Origin: Sphaerolaimus hirsutus
Lineage: Eukaryota; Nematoda; Chromadorea; Monhysterida; Sphaerolaimidae
Reading direction: 5' to 3'
Length of the DNA: 64,000 bases
NCBI GenBank assembly: GCA_964036195.1
Contig: OZ038459.1
Span: 10,785,206-10,849,205 of the forward strand
The position numbers and the translations under genes were made by a program. Below are positions 20,601 to 35,600 of the stretch, in pieces (positions within the stretch are counted from its first letter, which is position 1; every line of letters begins with the position of its first letter). A model generated the notes under the pieces. That model searched no databases and was not told where the DNA came from. It worked only from the letters and a program-made list of their open reading frames with translations.

Positions 20601-23600
20601 GTGAGTGAGTACTTAAATAGATCAGAAACTTTACCAAATTACCAGAAACTTTTTCAGGAACGCTTTTACACCTTTTTGTGATGAAAACTGATTTTTCAAC
20701 AATTCTTGGGATGAAAATGAAATATTTCATCTGTGTGTAACGCCTCTGATCATTTATCTTTGATATTTATCATGATTTGTCAGCCTCACTGACCAGCACA
20801 AACAACAAGTTTCATAGATTACATAATCATGCACACTAGATTAAATTTTATGGTGGTGACGACAAGCTTGGTGACGACAATGGATCGATTACATCACTCA
20901 CTACATGAAGAGCAATTGTGTCTGTGTTCATTTCTCGCCCAACTTGCAGATCGCCTGGGCCCGGGGAAAACGCGACGTCAACCTGTTAGCAGAGTTGTTA
21001 TTTAAAATACTGGTATTTTTGGAAAGTAAAGATAAATACCTTTTCTAATTTTGTTTATTCATACTAAAACGTAAGGCAGTAACGTAAGGCGTAACGTAAA
21101 AATACCTGAGAAAACATAAAAAAACATAAATATAAAAATTGTAATAAATGCCCCTCCCCTATCAGAGTCTTTGAAAACACCATCGTTTTCATACTTTACA
21201 TTATTTGTATCTGCTCATGTTTCATGTCATTTGATTTAAAAAATGTCACCAAATTACAAAAATGCATTGTGCTTTTTGCCATGCTGTTACCTTACGTTTC
21301 ATTTGAATTCCATCGAATGGCATGGCATTGAATTTGATTTTGAATGCCATGGCACTTTTACATCACTTCACGATTTACTCGTGTTGGACACGGGAGTTAA
21401 ATACCGTATTTGCTTGAATAATCCCACTGGGGGATTATTATTTCGTCAGACATTTTTGAGGGGGGAATTATTCAAGGGGAGATTATTATTTCGTCAAAAT
21501 TTTCAAGCATGTTTCTATCAACTCATTTCACGAAACATGCTTTAGAAGCACAATAACGTGCCATTTTTGTTAAAATTAGGTACAACAAATTAATCAAATC
21601 TTTAAAGGGAGGGATTATTAAAGGGGAAATTATTATTTCCTCACTCGTCTTACAGGGGGAGGATTTTTTTTCGAGGGGTAACTTATTCAAGGGGGGAACT
21701 ATTCAAGCGAATACGGTTAAAAAACAGTGGAGATAGATCAGAAAATGAAAATTATTGTCAAATCCATTTTTTCCATATTTCCTATTCAAAAAGCTGCGTC
21801 ACGCAGGCTACTTTGACAAGTATTTTCGATCAGGCGAAAGGATGTCTCCGCAGAAGAATTGAAACTCACGATGATGCCCATGAAGCCGTAACTTCACTCT
21901 CTGTTGACGTTCTCACTGTGTTATTCTAGCTCGACGTAAAATGCACGCATAAAATTTTCCGGTTTCTCGCTCCCGAGTAAATATGTCCATTTTTAAATGA
22001 CTTTCAAGGGGGCTCACACTCCCTGGAATTATACCTACATGGTACGGAATGGCGTTATGGCGCTGTCGCCGTTGGCGTTGGCACCATAGATCGCTGATAT
22101 GTATGCACATGTCATATACACACATATAGAGAGCTGGGCATGCCATTAGGTTTATTTTTATGAGAATTGACAGTACAAGGACCGATGTACTTATATTTAA
22201 AATAACAGTGTGAATGTGATGGAACAATGCACGGAAAATGGGCCTACATCTGCACCGGCAATTAGAATTATCTGGTTAAATAAAAAAACCTGAGTGTATT
22301 TTGAGGAAACATGGTAGTCTTCTCATCTGGGAGTTTTTAGGTCACTATTTTGCTCAACTGAATGCACAGACATCGACCGGCTCGGTGTCGCGAGGGCATT
22401 GGGCACATCACACAGAGTTCATCATATCAACGTTGGGCTACTGCGTCGGCCTCGGAAACTTGTGGAGGTTCCCGTTCCTTTGCTACGCGAATGGCGCGGG
22501 CGCCTTCCTGGTGCCCTACACGCTGGCGCTCGTCATCGTGGGAATACCGCTGTTCTACTTGGAGACTGCGCTCGGCCAGTTCTGCAGCAGGGGCGCCAAT
22601 GTCGCCTGGGCCAGACTGTGCCCGCTCTTTAGGGGGATTGGTAGGTGTTAACATTGATTCTAGCTAGTTCTAGTCTTGTCTGGTTGAGGACACTAGTTCT
22701 GTATGTATAAGCATAAAATTTTACTGCAAAATAAATGTGTTACTATCTATTTTTTGATTCTATTCTCTCTAAGTAAGTAAACATCTTCCAAGCCAAGTTC
22801 AGCACCCATTTTTTTAATTTGATGCTGGACAACTTAGCAGAAATACTTATTTTTCGAGTAAACGTAAATACGTTTTAACTACTATGCTTAATGGGCAACG
22901 TCAGAAAGTATTCAAATCACAAAAGTTAACTGATGAGTTTCAACATCAAATTTCAGGCTGGGGTATGCTTAGCTCAATGATGCTGAGCTGCCTGTTCCAC
23001 AACACGGTCATCGCCTGGTGCCTCATGTATTTATTCTACTCGTTTCAGTCGCCCATGCCCTGGGCCACCTGCCTCGAGGGAGACTATGCCAGCCGGCGTG
23101 AGTTTATGCTACCTTCATTACATCGGATTGGTTATCGCCTCTTTCTGTGCCTCTTGCAGTGTGCTACACCGATCAAGACAGCAAGGGATTTTGTGGCCCT
23201 CTGCAGGACGCCGACAACCCACCCAACTACTGCACATTTTATCTGAACAGGCGAAAGTGAGTGTGGACTTTTCGCATTTCTGCGTGTCGTGTACCACTTT
23301 TTGGCATAGTTCCAACGTTGTAGGTACCACTACGGCTGCGAATCGGTCACACGGATCGCAGAATCGTCTGAATGGCAGTGCCACAATGTCACTAACGACT
23401 CAGTTATAGATTTGGTTGACCTGTATAAAGATTACGTGCCCTCTTTCCACAACCAATATTTCAACGTAACGAGGGGAGATGAGCACTGGGTCGATTGTAG
23501 CAATACAACGGGCAATTGTTATGTGAATGCATCCGCGTTTTTTAACCAGGTTGCATCATACATAGACATGCGATTACCCGGCGAGGACTTTTTCACGTCT

Positions 23601-26600
23601 GTTGCAATTTTCAGATGACCATTGGATTTACCTAAAATACCTGTTACCGTATTTCCTTGAATTTCCCTGTTCACGTACCCCCCCCTTGAATTAACCCCCA
23701 CCCCTCGAAATACCCCCAGGTGTTTTCGAGCTGGGAAAAAATAAACCCCCCTCAAAATACCCTCGTCTGCATTGATGTACATCATGTATGCAATGTACAT
23801 GATGTATTTTTTGCAGCTAGTTTGCATCGCAGCTACATATAGACTACCTTGTATAGCAATGTACGTTGTACATATGTAAATACAGTACATGTAAATACAT
23901 TTTAACAACTGTGGTAACAAGTTCAGTAATTTTACCAACTGTGTCCGTTCTCCATTTCATTTCATTTTTCCATTAAAATGTTAAAATCCGTGTGTAAATA
24001 AATTCACCCTGCGCAGCAATGGTGTTTACAAAATGCGGTTGGTTGACGGATTGGATTTGGATGTTTTAAACTGGAAGCTTTTTGGAGCATCCGCTGCCAT
24101 ATGGATAGTCACTTACTTGTGCGTGATGTACGGCATACAGACAATTGGTGAGTTTGTTTGCATAAGGCCCCGTTTACACGGATTTTTGTGACAACTTGAC
24201 AACACTAAAAAGTTCAATAAGTTGAGTAAAAAGGTTCCATATTCATGAGAAAATGCGGTAAACTACATATACATTCTATCTAGGTAGATATGCATGTCAA
24301 ATTGCAGAATCATGCTTGTAGCTTAGGGTTATATTTAGACGTTTGAATAAATTTTGCCGTTGTCGCCAGCTGTCGTAAGACTGTCTGACATCAGCAAAAG
24401 TTTTCAAACATGTATATCTCTTGAGCTACAAGCACGATTCTGTAATTTGACATGCATATTCGCATTTTACCTAGGTAAAATGTATACCGGATTTCCTCGA
24501 AATACCCCCCGGGGGGTGATTGTTTCAGAGTGAGAATTTTTAGGGGGGTATTTCGAGACGGGGGGTATTTCGAGGGGGGGGGGGGTATTTCGAGGAAATA
24601 CGGTAGGTAGTTTACCACATTTTCTCATGAATATGAAACCTTTTTACTCAACTTATTGAACTTTTTAATGTCGAGTCATTACAAAAAAATCCGTGTAAAC
24701 GGGACTCAATAGTGTTACACTGCAGGTGCATGTACCCAAATAGTCGATCCATTTACATGATGCAGGCAAACTGGTCTATGTGATTGTGATTGTGCCGTTG
24801 ATTTTACTCGGCGTAATATGCATTGCATGCATGGCTCAGAAAAATTCAGCGGAGGGCATAGTGGGTTTCCTCACACCGCAGCTTGATACACTTCAAAATC
24901 CATATGTGAGTTATCTCTGTTAGCGTTCCAAAAATAGGTGTTATTCGGAAAATATGATAAAAATCAAATATAATCTCAAAAATTAAATTAAATTTAACTG
25001 AAATGATTCTGAGAAAACATAAATGAATATAAATGAGATGTTCCTTCTGATAAAAAATAAAAATAATTAAATCTCTTCGGAAAACTCTGGGGAAAATATA
25101 AATAAATACCAGGAGCGAATTTTTCAGAGTGGAAATTTTGAAGGGTATTTAGAGGGGGGTATTCGAGGGGGGTTATGATTACACCAGAAATTTTCGTATA
25201 TATTATAGTAAAGAATGGGCTATTACACACCTCAAACTGGTAATAAACGCCGCCAAACGGGACGTATTAGAAGGGCGTGCACTGATACGCAGTACGCACA
25301 CGTGCCCGATACGCACATATGCCCGTTTTTTTCACTTGACACTTTTTCAAGTGATTTTCAGATATGAGTAATGTCAAAAAAAGTTGCGCGATGACATCAG
25401 TGAACTTTTTTCACTTCACTCAAATCTGAAAATCACTTGAAAATGTGTCAAGTGAAAAAAAACAGTGAAAAATAGCTATTTTTCACTGTTTTTCACTTGA
25501 CACTTTTTCAAGTGATTTTCAGATATGAGTGAAGTGAAAAAAGTTCACTGATGTCATTGCGCAACTTTTTTCCACTTTACTCATATCTGAAAATCACTTG
25601 AAAAAGTGTCAAGTGAAAAAAACGGGCATATGTGCGTATCGGGCACGTGTGCGTATCAGGCCTGCCCCGTATTAGAACATACAAACGTTGATAGCTATAC
25701 AAACTACTCAATGTATAGCTGCGATGAGATTTGATCCCAATAAATACATCATGTACATTATTTTGCATACATGATGTACCTTATTCAAGACGGGTGTAAG
25801 CTCGAAAACACCTGTGGGTATATCGGGGGCGGGTTAAATTCAAGGGGGGTGGTATTACCGTATAAGACTTTCTCATTTGATCTTATTTTTTAATATAAAT
25901 TTCCCGACGTTTTTGAATAGCTAATCCCTGTTAAATTGAAAAAATCTCTGGGAGATTTATATTTAAAAAATCTCAGAAAATCTCAGAAAATATAAGATTT
26001 TCTGAGATTTATATTTTTTTCCACGATTTTCCAGAGAGATTTCATTATATTTTTTCCTGATTGAAAAAAAATCTCGAGAAAATCTCTATATTTGTCAATT
26101 TTTACCTTCAAATTCACTAGTTCATGTGCTTCATGTCATTTTTGCTTACTTTCAGCTATTTTTAACTATATACCGTATTTCTCCGGGTCTAAGAGCGGGT
26201 CTCCAATAGAAGGGCGTCTCCAATAGAAGGTACACTTTTTCTATTTAATTTGGGCCACGAAATAAATAGAAGGGCGGTCTCCAATAGAAGGTACTCAAAG
26301 TGCTGGAATTGTGCCAAATGCATGAAAAAATTTGAAAAAATCAGTGGACACTGTAGTTTAGTGGCTTTTGTCCATTGATTTAGTGCTATTGTTGAATGAA
26401 CTCTACAAAATCATCATTCTATGAACTGTATCTGACGTAACACTTTGAAAAACCTTGGCAGAACATGAAAAAGATCTGCTGAAAAAGTGGCAATTAAATA
26501 GAAGGGCAGTCTCCAATAGAAGGGCGTCTCCAATAGAAGGGCGGGTAAAAAAGTTGACAAAAACAATAGAAGGGCGCCCTTCTATTAGAAGAAATACTGT

Positions 26601-29600
26601 ATGTGCTAATATACCCATTTTTGGCTATTTTGCACCTATTTTAAGTTTCTTCTCTCCCTTTTTCTGTTCTATAGCATGAAAGCGCCTATAAAAAGTCTAT
26701 CTGAAATACATTCTCTGTACTTGAGTACTTTCAAAAATAATACATAAAAGAGAGTACTGGTACTTTTTTAGAGGAAATGAAAATGTATTTACTCAGTGCT
26801 CTAGCATAGGCATTTTTGAGTTAACTTAAATATGTTTAACAACTAAAAAGTTGACTGCATGCTTTGCAAATACAGTTAATACCAAAATTTGGTGAAAAAC
26901 GTCATCTGATAAATACTGTGTCAATCTTCACACGTGAAAGTAATGTATTTTATTATGAGGAAAAATGTACCTAAATTATATTTTTGTTGATTATTTAGAT
27001 AGTAGGTGGTAGTATGTGGTAGTAAAAGCTGAAACAACACATAAGTTGCATAATATCTAACGATGGCAAACCCTCCAAAAAAGTATTTAAATTTTTAAGT
27101 GTTTTTTCCAAAATGAATTTTCAAATTTTTGAATTTTTCCTGAAATTAATTTTAGTATAGCGAATTTAATTTTCGAATTTCGAATTTTTGAATCTTTTTT
27201 GGCAATTTTCGAATTTTTTTGGCTATTTAGAATTTATTCAAATAATTTTTGATTTTTTTTGGAAAAATATCGAATCTGAAGCTTTAAATGCAGAATTTGG
27301 ACTGTTTTGTAAGTGGCTATACTTGGCAGATGTGATTCTCTACAAATAGATATGATTTATGTCTTTGGCTGGTGGTAGCCAGCCAACCAAAAACTTGTGA
27401 ACCAACTCCCCACTCCACTTCACTTCATCACAACTCCGAATGGGTTCAGTCAGCTGTAAGTTCACTGCGGACTGTGGGTTTGACGTCATGAGGGAGTGTT
27501 ACCTCCAGAAAAATGTAGGGTTAATGTTGCCTGAGTATAGCACACTGAGCGTACTCAGTACATACAGTGCTAACTTCACAAAATACAGGTACTTCTCAAA
27601 CCAATACTAGAAACCACCCTCAAAAAATATCTTTGATCACATTTCTTTTATTCATATGTAAATATGTGCAGCTCCTATGGGCCGTCCCAGACACCTGTAA
27701 AATGCTCTGTGAAATGTCAAATGTTATGCAAAGTGTCTAAACTCATGTAAATGCTGTGGAAAATGGCAAATATGTTAGCCATTTTCCCGGGCATTTTCAT
27801 AACTTTTGACAGTTTGCATGACATTCACAGCAAAAAATGGGTTCATGAAGTGTGTGGAAGTGCGCTATGTGAAGGCACTTCCACTCACTTCCACACACTT
27901 CACGAAGTTTTTGGTGAATTGTCTTCCACTCACTTCACCTAGATTCATGAAGACCAAAATTTGTGAAGTGCACTTCACAAACTTTTGCAGCATACTTTGC
28001 ATGGTTTGTGAAGTGCCGTGAGGCATCTGGAATGTAGTGAAGTGTCTTCACGCCGACATTGCGCATCTGCGTGACGACACTTCACGGACACTTCACCGCG
28101 CATCACACACCCATTTTTTGCTGTGATTGACATTTTACAGGGCATTTTACATTTCAACGTTTTTGGACGTTTTTTTTGTTTCGTTTCAGTTTTGTCATAC
28201 GCGCCGCGTATCAATTGTCAATTTATTTAGCACGTTGAATTGAAGAGTGCGTTTTGTTGCCTTGAATTCCATGAAAAGTTCAAAAAGTATTTTTGAATTT
28301 TTGAATTTTCAAATTTTTTTGAAAAATAAATCGATTTTTAAGTGTTTTTTCTAGGGGTGAAAAAAATTTCAAAAATTCTGAAAATTTCAAAAATTCAAAA
28401 ATGTTTTCGAATTTTCGAATTTTTTTTTGCCATCGTTAGTAATATCTACTCAAACAGACGTCTCTGACAGAGTTGGAAAAACGTATTTACGTTTACCTGA
28501 AATACCCGGTTATTCGGGTATTTATATTTACGTTTACGTTTACGTTTTCCAAAAATACCATTACGTTTTGTTACGTTTTCCTGACCAAAATACCCGGGTA
28601 CTGGGGAAAACGTAAAAATTCTGATATTTAGTAGTTTCTTAGTGGCCGCGCCCTCAGACGGAACTGCGTATTTCCATGAATTCTCTACAGATTTTGATCG
28701 CTGAGCACTTAAAATGATCAGAATGATGTGGCGATCACTTTGGTGCAGCGATTAGGATGATTACAAACAATAGCTAAAACATTTTATAAACTCTGACACA
28801 TAGTCACCAGTGTCTACCGACCATAGTCGATGCCACACAGAGAATGTAGGTAACTGTATTTTGTAATAAACTGACAACAAATTATGAACAAAATAGTGAA
28901 AGAAATCTCATATTTATGATTTAAAATTCAACACAATTCCAGGTACCCTCTTCAGAAAGGTGTGGCAGATTTCACAGTATATTTGATGGAGTGTTTTTCC
29001 AAAATACCGTATTTCCTCGAAATACCCCCCCCCTCGAAATACCCCCCCCCCCTCGAAATACCCCCCCTCAAAATGGACACTATGAACTTTTAAACCCCCC
29101 TTTTAATACGTCTACACACTTATACTAGTCTTTAGAGTCTTATAAATGGCGATTTTTGTTGCATTTTCGACGTCTGCGTACGTTTCAGACGACAATTTAG
29201 TACTTGGTTTTCAAAAAATTTCTGGCGAAATAATAAACCCCCCCCTCGAAATACCCCCCCCCTCGTTTAACCCCCCCTCAAAATTCTCACTCTGAAACAA
29301 TAAACCCCCCGGGGGTATTTCGAGGAAATACGGTAGACTAAAAACAGTTTTAAAAGTTTCAGTGCACTGAAATTACTGTCTGTTCCCCTTACATAGGTGG
29401 CTGTAAAGTGACCATTTAGCCATGGGCTTGTGAAATTTGCTAAAAAATTTAGTTGATAATTAATAATAATAGTAGTTGTCTCACACATGTTGTTGATTAT
29501 GGTGAGCATGTAGTGCTAAAAAACATGAAGATATCATGGAAATCAGCGATTGACCCATCCAAAGGTGAAAATAATGGTATTTTCCAAAGCAAAGTGGCAA

Positions 29601-32600
29601 ATACAACACATATGACATTTTTACGTTTACGCTTTTTTTTACGTATTCCTTGGTATTTTAAAAATACCTTACGTTTTAGTATTTATACTTTTGATTTGGA
29701 AAAGGTATTTACGTTTACGTTTACGTTTTCTAAAAATACCAGTATTTGTACAACTCTGGTCTCTGATTCAAACACCTTGAGATCCTATCAATTAAATCAT
29801 ACCGTTTAAGGTAATTTAGTTGAGAGATTTTATGAGATTTTTTGAACGGCAAGAGATTTTCTCAGAGATTTAATTATATTTTGAAAATGACCCAAGAGAT
29901 TTAATTATATATTTTTTCTTGAGAGAGTTTCTGAGATAATATTTAATTATATTTTCTCAAAATCGGCCATTTTTGGCAATGCTAATCCCTGTACAAGCTC
30001 AGTGTCTGGATCCATCGACGTTGAATACAATCTGAACTTGGAAAATTGTAACTGTCTGAAATATGAGGACATTTTCACGCATCTTTGCCCTGCACACAAT
30101 ACAGGTGTGGTATTTGGCAGCCACCCAGATCGTCTACTCACTCAGCTTGTGCCAAGGGCCTCTGACTGGTCTGGCCAGTTACAACAGATTCAATAAAAAT
30201 GTTTGCACGGCTACACTAATTATTAGTTTCGCGTTGGTTGATTTCATACCTCTTTTTTATTTCATTCCACCAGAGTTGTTAAAAGTACCGAACTTTTTTC
30301 AAAGTATATGTAAATGTAAAGTATTTATTTTTTACTCACCCCTTGAGTACAGAAAACGTAAAGTAAATTTTTGTACGTTTACTCATGAGTCAAGAAATGT
30401 CACTCAAAATCCGTCGTTTTCAAAACTTTTCGTTTACTTTACACAATTTTTAACTATATTTTTGGTTCTATACCCATTTTCGACTAGTTTCCCGTATTTT
30501 TAGCTCATTTTTTCCCTTTCTATGCCTTTAATAACCTTTATAAAAGACAATCTAAAATACGTTTTCTGTACTCGAGTACTTTCAGTTTCAAAAAGTATAC
30601 GTAAATGCGAGTATCAGGACTTTTTTCGGAGGAAAGGTAAACATATTTACTAAATACATTTGAACAACTATGCATTGCACCGCTTGATTTTGTTCTCTAA
30701 TTTATGGAAGTAGAACATGTATGATTACGTTCCATGACGTAAAGAAATGTATATTGAGAATTGAGAAACGTGTATTGAGAATTGTAAAGATGTAAATCTG
30801 TGTGAACCATAGTTGTTAAAACGTATTTACGTTTACTCGATAAATACGTATAGGTACTCGAGTACTGCGTAAATACGTGTACGTTTCCTCGTGAAAAAAT
30901 ACCGGTACTCACTTACTCGCGTACTTTTTGAAAGTATGCCGGTACAGAAAACGTATTTTAGGGGACAAAAAATGTCATTTGGCCAAACAGAAAGTGACAA
31001 ACATAAGACATTTTCATAAGAAATACTTATCAAGAGAGCACAACACATTCTTGATGCATACCACAGTAAAAATTGATAAAATACAGACTTTTCTGTGACA
31101 AAAATACTCACTTTTACGTTTTCTGCGAGAAAAAATGTCTGTTTTTACGTTTTCCTCAAAAAATCACGTTTTTTTACGTTTTCTCTGAAAAGAAGTTCTT
31201 TACTCACGTTTTATGCAGTGTAAAAGTATTTTAAAAATACTTTACGTTTTCTGCACTCAGGTGTGAGTAAAATAAAAATACTTTGCGTTTACGTATACTT
31301 TTGAAAAAGTTCAGTACTTTTAAGAACCCTGGTGTGAACTAAGGAAAAGCCGGACCTTAGCCCGATCATTGTCAGTCAAGTCACAAAAAAATTGTAATAA
31401 ATTGTCAGTAAAAAGGTCTGGCAATTTGGAATTGTCAGTACAAAGTTTCAAAAAGCGCCTTTGCGCTTTTGGCACGTTTGCGTCGCTCAACGTTTCAATG
31501 CGCAAAGGTGGTACAACCATAGAGTTTTGTGGGTTTCTCCATTGATTTCTAGAATTTTACATTTTTATCCAAAATGGTCTTCAAATGTAAATTAAATTTT
31601 AATTCTGATTTCCGAGTATTCTCAGTAATGTCTGATTTTTGGAGTTGTGCAAACCTTGACTGGACCCTGTGGTTGTATCCAAACGCAATATTCTTTTTAA
31701 GGATAACTTGAATACATTCCGCAGCAACTGTGGTACTTCCCTCTTGGTCGGTATTGGAATTTTTGCCGCGCTTGGCGACTTGTCACACGTGAGCAAACGG
31801 CACTTGGAAGCGCAGTGGATGGACACACAGGTAGGCGTCCAAACCCAGTTACAGCTAGGATGCAGTGTCGTTAAAATACTGGTATTTTTGGAAAACGTAA
31901 ACATAAATGTAAATACCTTTTCCAAATTAAAAGTATAAATACTAATACATAAGGTATTTTTGAAATACCAATGAATACTTAAAAAACGTACCGTATTGCC
32001 TCGAAATACCCCCCCCCCCCTCGAAATATCCCCCCTCGTTTGACCCCCCCCCCTCTCGAGACCAGTATGAAACAATCACCACCCCCCCCCCCCCTAGAAA
32101 TACCCCCCCAGATTGAGTGTAAAGAGAACGTACATGACAAATACTGCAGTTTGTGTTCTGCGTAGTGCAGAACACAAGTTAAAACAATGTTGGAATCACG
32201 TTAGAACAGTGTTTATACCATCTACGTACTAATATTAGTATACAGGAGTTGACACATGTCAGTTATTGATGCATTTTTCTACCCCAGCGCACATCACAAA
32301 CCACGATTTTGTACTAGGATTTCAAAAAATTTCCTGTGAATTAATAACCCCCCCCCCTCGAAATACCCCCCCTCGTTTAACCTCCCCCCCCCCTCTCGGG
32401 AGCACTATGAAACAATCACCCCCCGGGGGGTATTTCGAGGAAATACGGTAAATGTAAAAATTTATATGCGTACTATTTGCCATTGTGCACTGGAAAATAC
32501 TATTATTTTCGCGTTTAAATGTAAAATGCATCAAACACTGATCTCTATGTAATATCTTCATGTTTTAACGCTACACTAGTGATGGAAAAGCACCATGGCG

Positions 32601-35600
32601 CCGGTGCCAGGCGCTAGTTGCATAATTTAAAAACCTGCATGCACTTTTATCAGTTTGGCTGAAACAGAAAACAGAAGGTTGAGCGCCTGGCTGTTACGTC
32701 TCATTCTCATCTCAGAACTCGCTGGCGTTCTCGGTAATCGGCGACGCGCTGAGTCGCTGGAAGTGCGGTGGATTCTGGTGCGCGCTATACTTCTTCGTCG
32801 TCATTTTGCTCGGCATTGACACCCAGGTGTGTCGGCGTTCAATTCAGTTCCTTGGATTTCTTATCAACCTGCAGCTTTGAGGGAAGCTGGTAATCCACAT
32901 ACCGTACAACCTCGATATACCCCTATCGAAATACCCCCCCCCCCCCCCAAATATGGTGTATAGAGAACGTAAATGACAAAAGCTACGGTTTGTGATCTGG
33001 GAAACGTAGAACACACGTTAAAAACAATGACTGTGTTACACTCCTGGAAAAATGTCTTTAGCCTCCAGATCGGGAACAAAAAATTTTAATGTCTCCCCAG
33101 CTAACGTGCGACCTGCGTAGGTATTACATGGGATGAATTCTTGTAGAGTAAGGTGCCTTTATGCCACATGTCGATTTTTAGCTTTCTGGGTGCGTTGCTG
33201 CTCATTTGACAGCCATCCAAACTCAAATTTTTGGTGGAAAAAAGTCTCTAGCCTTTTTGTGAAAACGTTAAAACAAGGAAAAAAACATGTGAAAATAATG
33301 AAAAAGATTGCGATGCGATGTGAAAAAAATGGTGCACTGCTCAAATATTAATCACTTTGCAAATTTATATTCAAAATGGTATACCGTGTTTCCTGGAATT
33401 ACCCCTGGGGGGTTTATTTTTTCAGAGTGAAAATTTTGAGAGAAAAACGTGAAAAATGCAACAATAACCACCATTTATAAGTGTTTACAGCCTTATATAA
33501 TGATGTAGATGGTATAAACAATGTTCTAACATAACGCAGTCAGTGTTTTGAACGTCTGTTATGCATTTCCTGGACCACAAATTCATAGTGCCCATTTTGA
33601 GGGGGGTATTTCGAGGGGGGGGGGGTATTTCGAGGAAATGCGGTATGCAGTGACTTGATACTCTGCACTCACCCTGATTTCTCATCATGTTCAAAATTGT
33701 CTGCTATCGGTTGGCAGACAAATATCAACCCGACATGGTGCAGATTTTTGAAATTATAAACAAAACGAAATGTTGGCACTGTGCCAGCTCATGACTGCAT
33801 GCATTAAGTGAAATGTAAAAAAGCAAAAAAAAGCAGAAGGCACTGCGTTCAAGGTTAACAAAATGTTGACTATATACAAAGGAGGGGGGGGCATATTTCT
33901 ACTGTGTGGGGTCGACATAATGAACCCCCCCTATGTATGAGTTTCACCCCTCAGTGACCCATATTTGATGTTTGGTTTGCCATTGAACCAAAATAATTAA
34001 AGGGCTAAAGACATTTTTCCAGGAGTGTATGTTAGAACAGGGTTTATACCAGAGTTGTTAAAATACCGGTATTTTTGGAAAGTGTAAGTGTAAGCGTAAA
34101 TACACTTTCCAAATTTTGAGTATGGATACAAAAAGTGTAAGGTATTTTAAAAATACCTAGGAAAGTGTAAAAAAAGTGTAAGTGTAAAAAATTTTTTAGA
34201 GGAGCTCTCACTGTTGAGCATTAGAAAACACCACTGTTTTCACCTTTAGATCAATTTATTTGTCATTTTCATGCATTATTACACATTTTACTGTCTTTTA
34301 TGAAACATTTCAGACTGTAACAAATACTGTAGTGGTATGAAGTTCCCTAATAATGGCACTTTTTCAGTGTTGATATTTTACTGATTAAGCAATGTGATAC
34401 AGACTGTTTAAATGCAAGAATGGACATGCAGCAAATGTCAATGCCAAAGCCAGTTGACTTTGTGTCCAGCTGGTGAATTTCCATTGATCTTGTACTTTTT
34501 ACAAAAGTATGATGAAACTGTAGAATACCATGAGTACTGATCAAAGGTTGGAGATCAAAGGCTAATTTGTACATTTGCCATATTTTCTACATTCAATGCA
34601 CTGTGCAGTTATTTTTTTGTACATGACCCTTTTTTATGCTTCCTCAAAAGCATAAAACAGGGCCATCTGAAAGAAAAAAATACACTTTCTGTACCCGGGT
34701 ATTTTGCTCAGGAAAGTGTAAAAAAAGTGTATGGGTATTTTATGAAAGTGTAAGTGTAAGTGTAAATATAAATACCCATTTACCTGGGTATTTCGGGTAA
34801 GTGTAAATACACTTTCGCAACTCTGGTTTATACCATCTACGTACATATATAAGTCTGTTGAGTCTTATACATGGCGGTTTTTGCTGCATTTTTGGACATC
34901 TGTGTACATTACATACAACAATTTAGTACTAAGATTTCAAAAAATTTCTGGCGAAATAATAACCCCCCTCGAAATACACCCTGTCGTTTAACCCCCCCTC
35001 AAAAATCTCACTCTGAAAAAATAAACCCCCTGGGGGTATTTCGAGGAAAACGGTAAACACAGGCGCCTATGATCGACGCGGTCGCCACGGCAATTATAGA
35101 CGATTTTCCGGCGCTGCGACGATACAAGCCAGTGGTGATCCTGTGCACTTGCATTTGCTTGTTTCTGCTCTCCGTGCCAACTTTGCTCAACGGTGGCGAC
35201 ATCATGGTCAATATGCTGTATACGTTTGCGTCTGGCGCGTGCGTACTTTTCCTAGGAGCGCTGCAGCCACTGGTCGTGTGCTATGTTTATGGTATGTGTT
35301 GCAATTTCAATGCATTTTACCATTGCAGCTTCGATTCACACTATTTTGGAAGACTTTTGGAAGATTTTTTTCACTTGTGTTTTCTTTGGGTAAGAAAATA
35401 TTCAGGTCAGTTGTAATTGATAGTGAATACAAAACACAGTAGTTAGCTAGAGCATTGAGGGGGAATCCGCCAGCCCCAACATCCCCGCAATTTTTTTCAA
35501 TTTATCTACCACATCTAGATTTGTCAAAAAGATGTCAAAAATACTTTTGGTTGTTTCAGTACTCGCCATGTATACTTTGATGGTCTTATGCAGACTTTTT

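Noticed and set aside
22340-22369. Earlier acceptor for gene B exon 3 (TTTTTAG at 22340)
   Set aside because: It would require phase 1 from exon 2, which ends in phase 0; the CACAG at 22369 fits and is matched in gene C.
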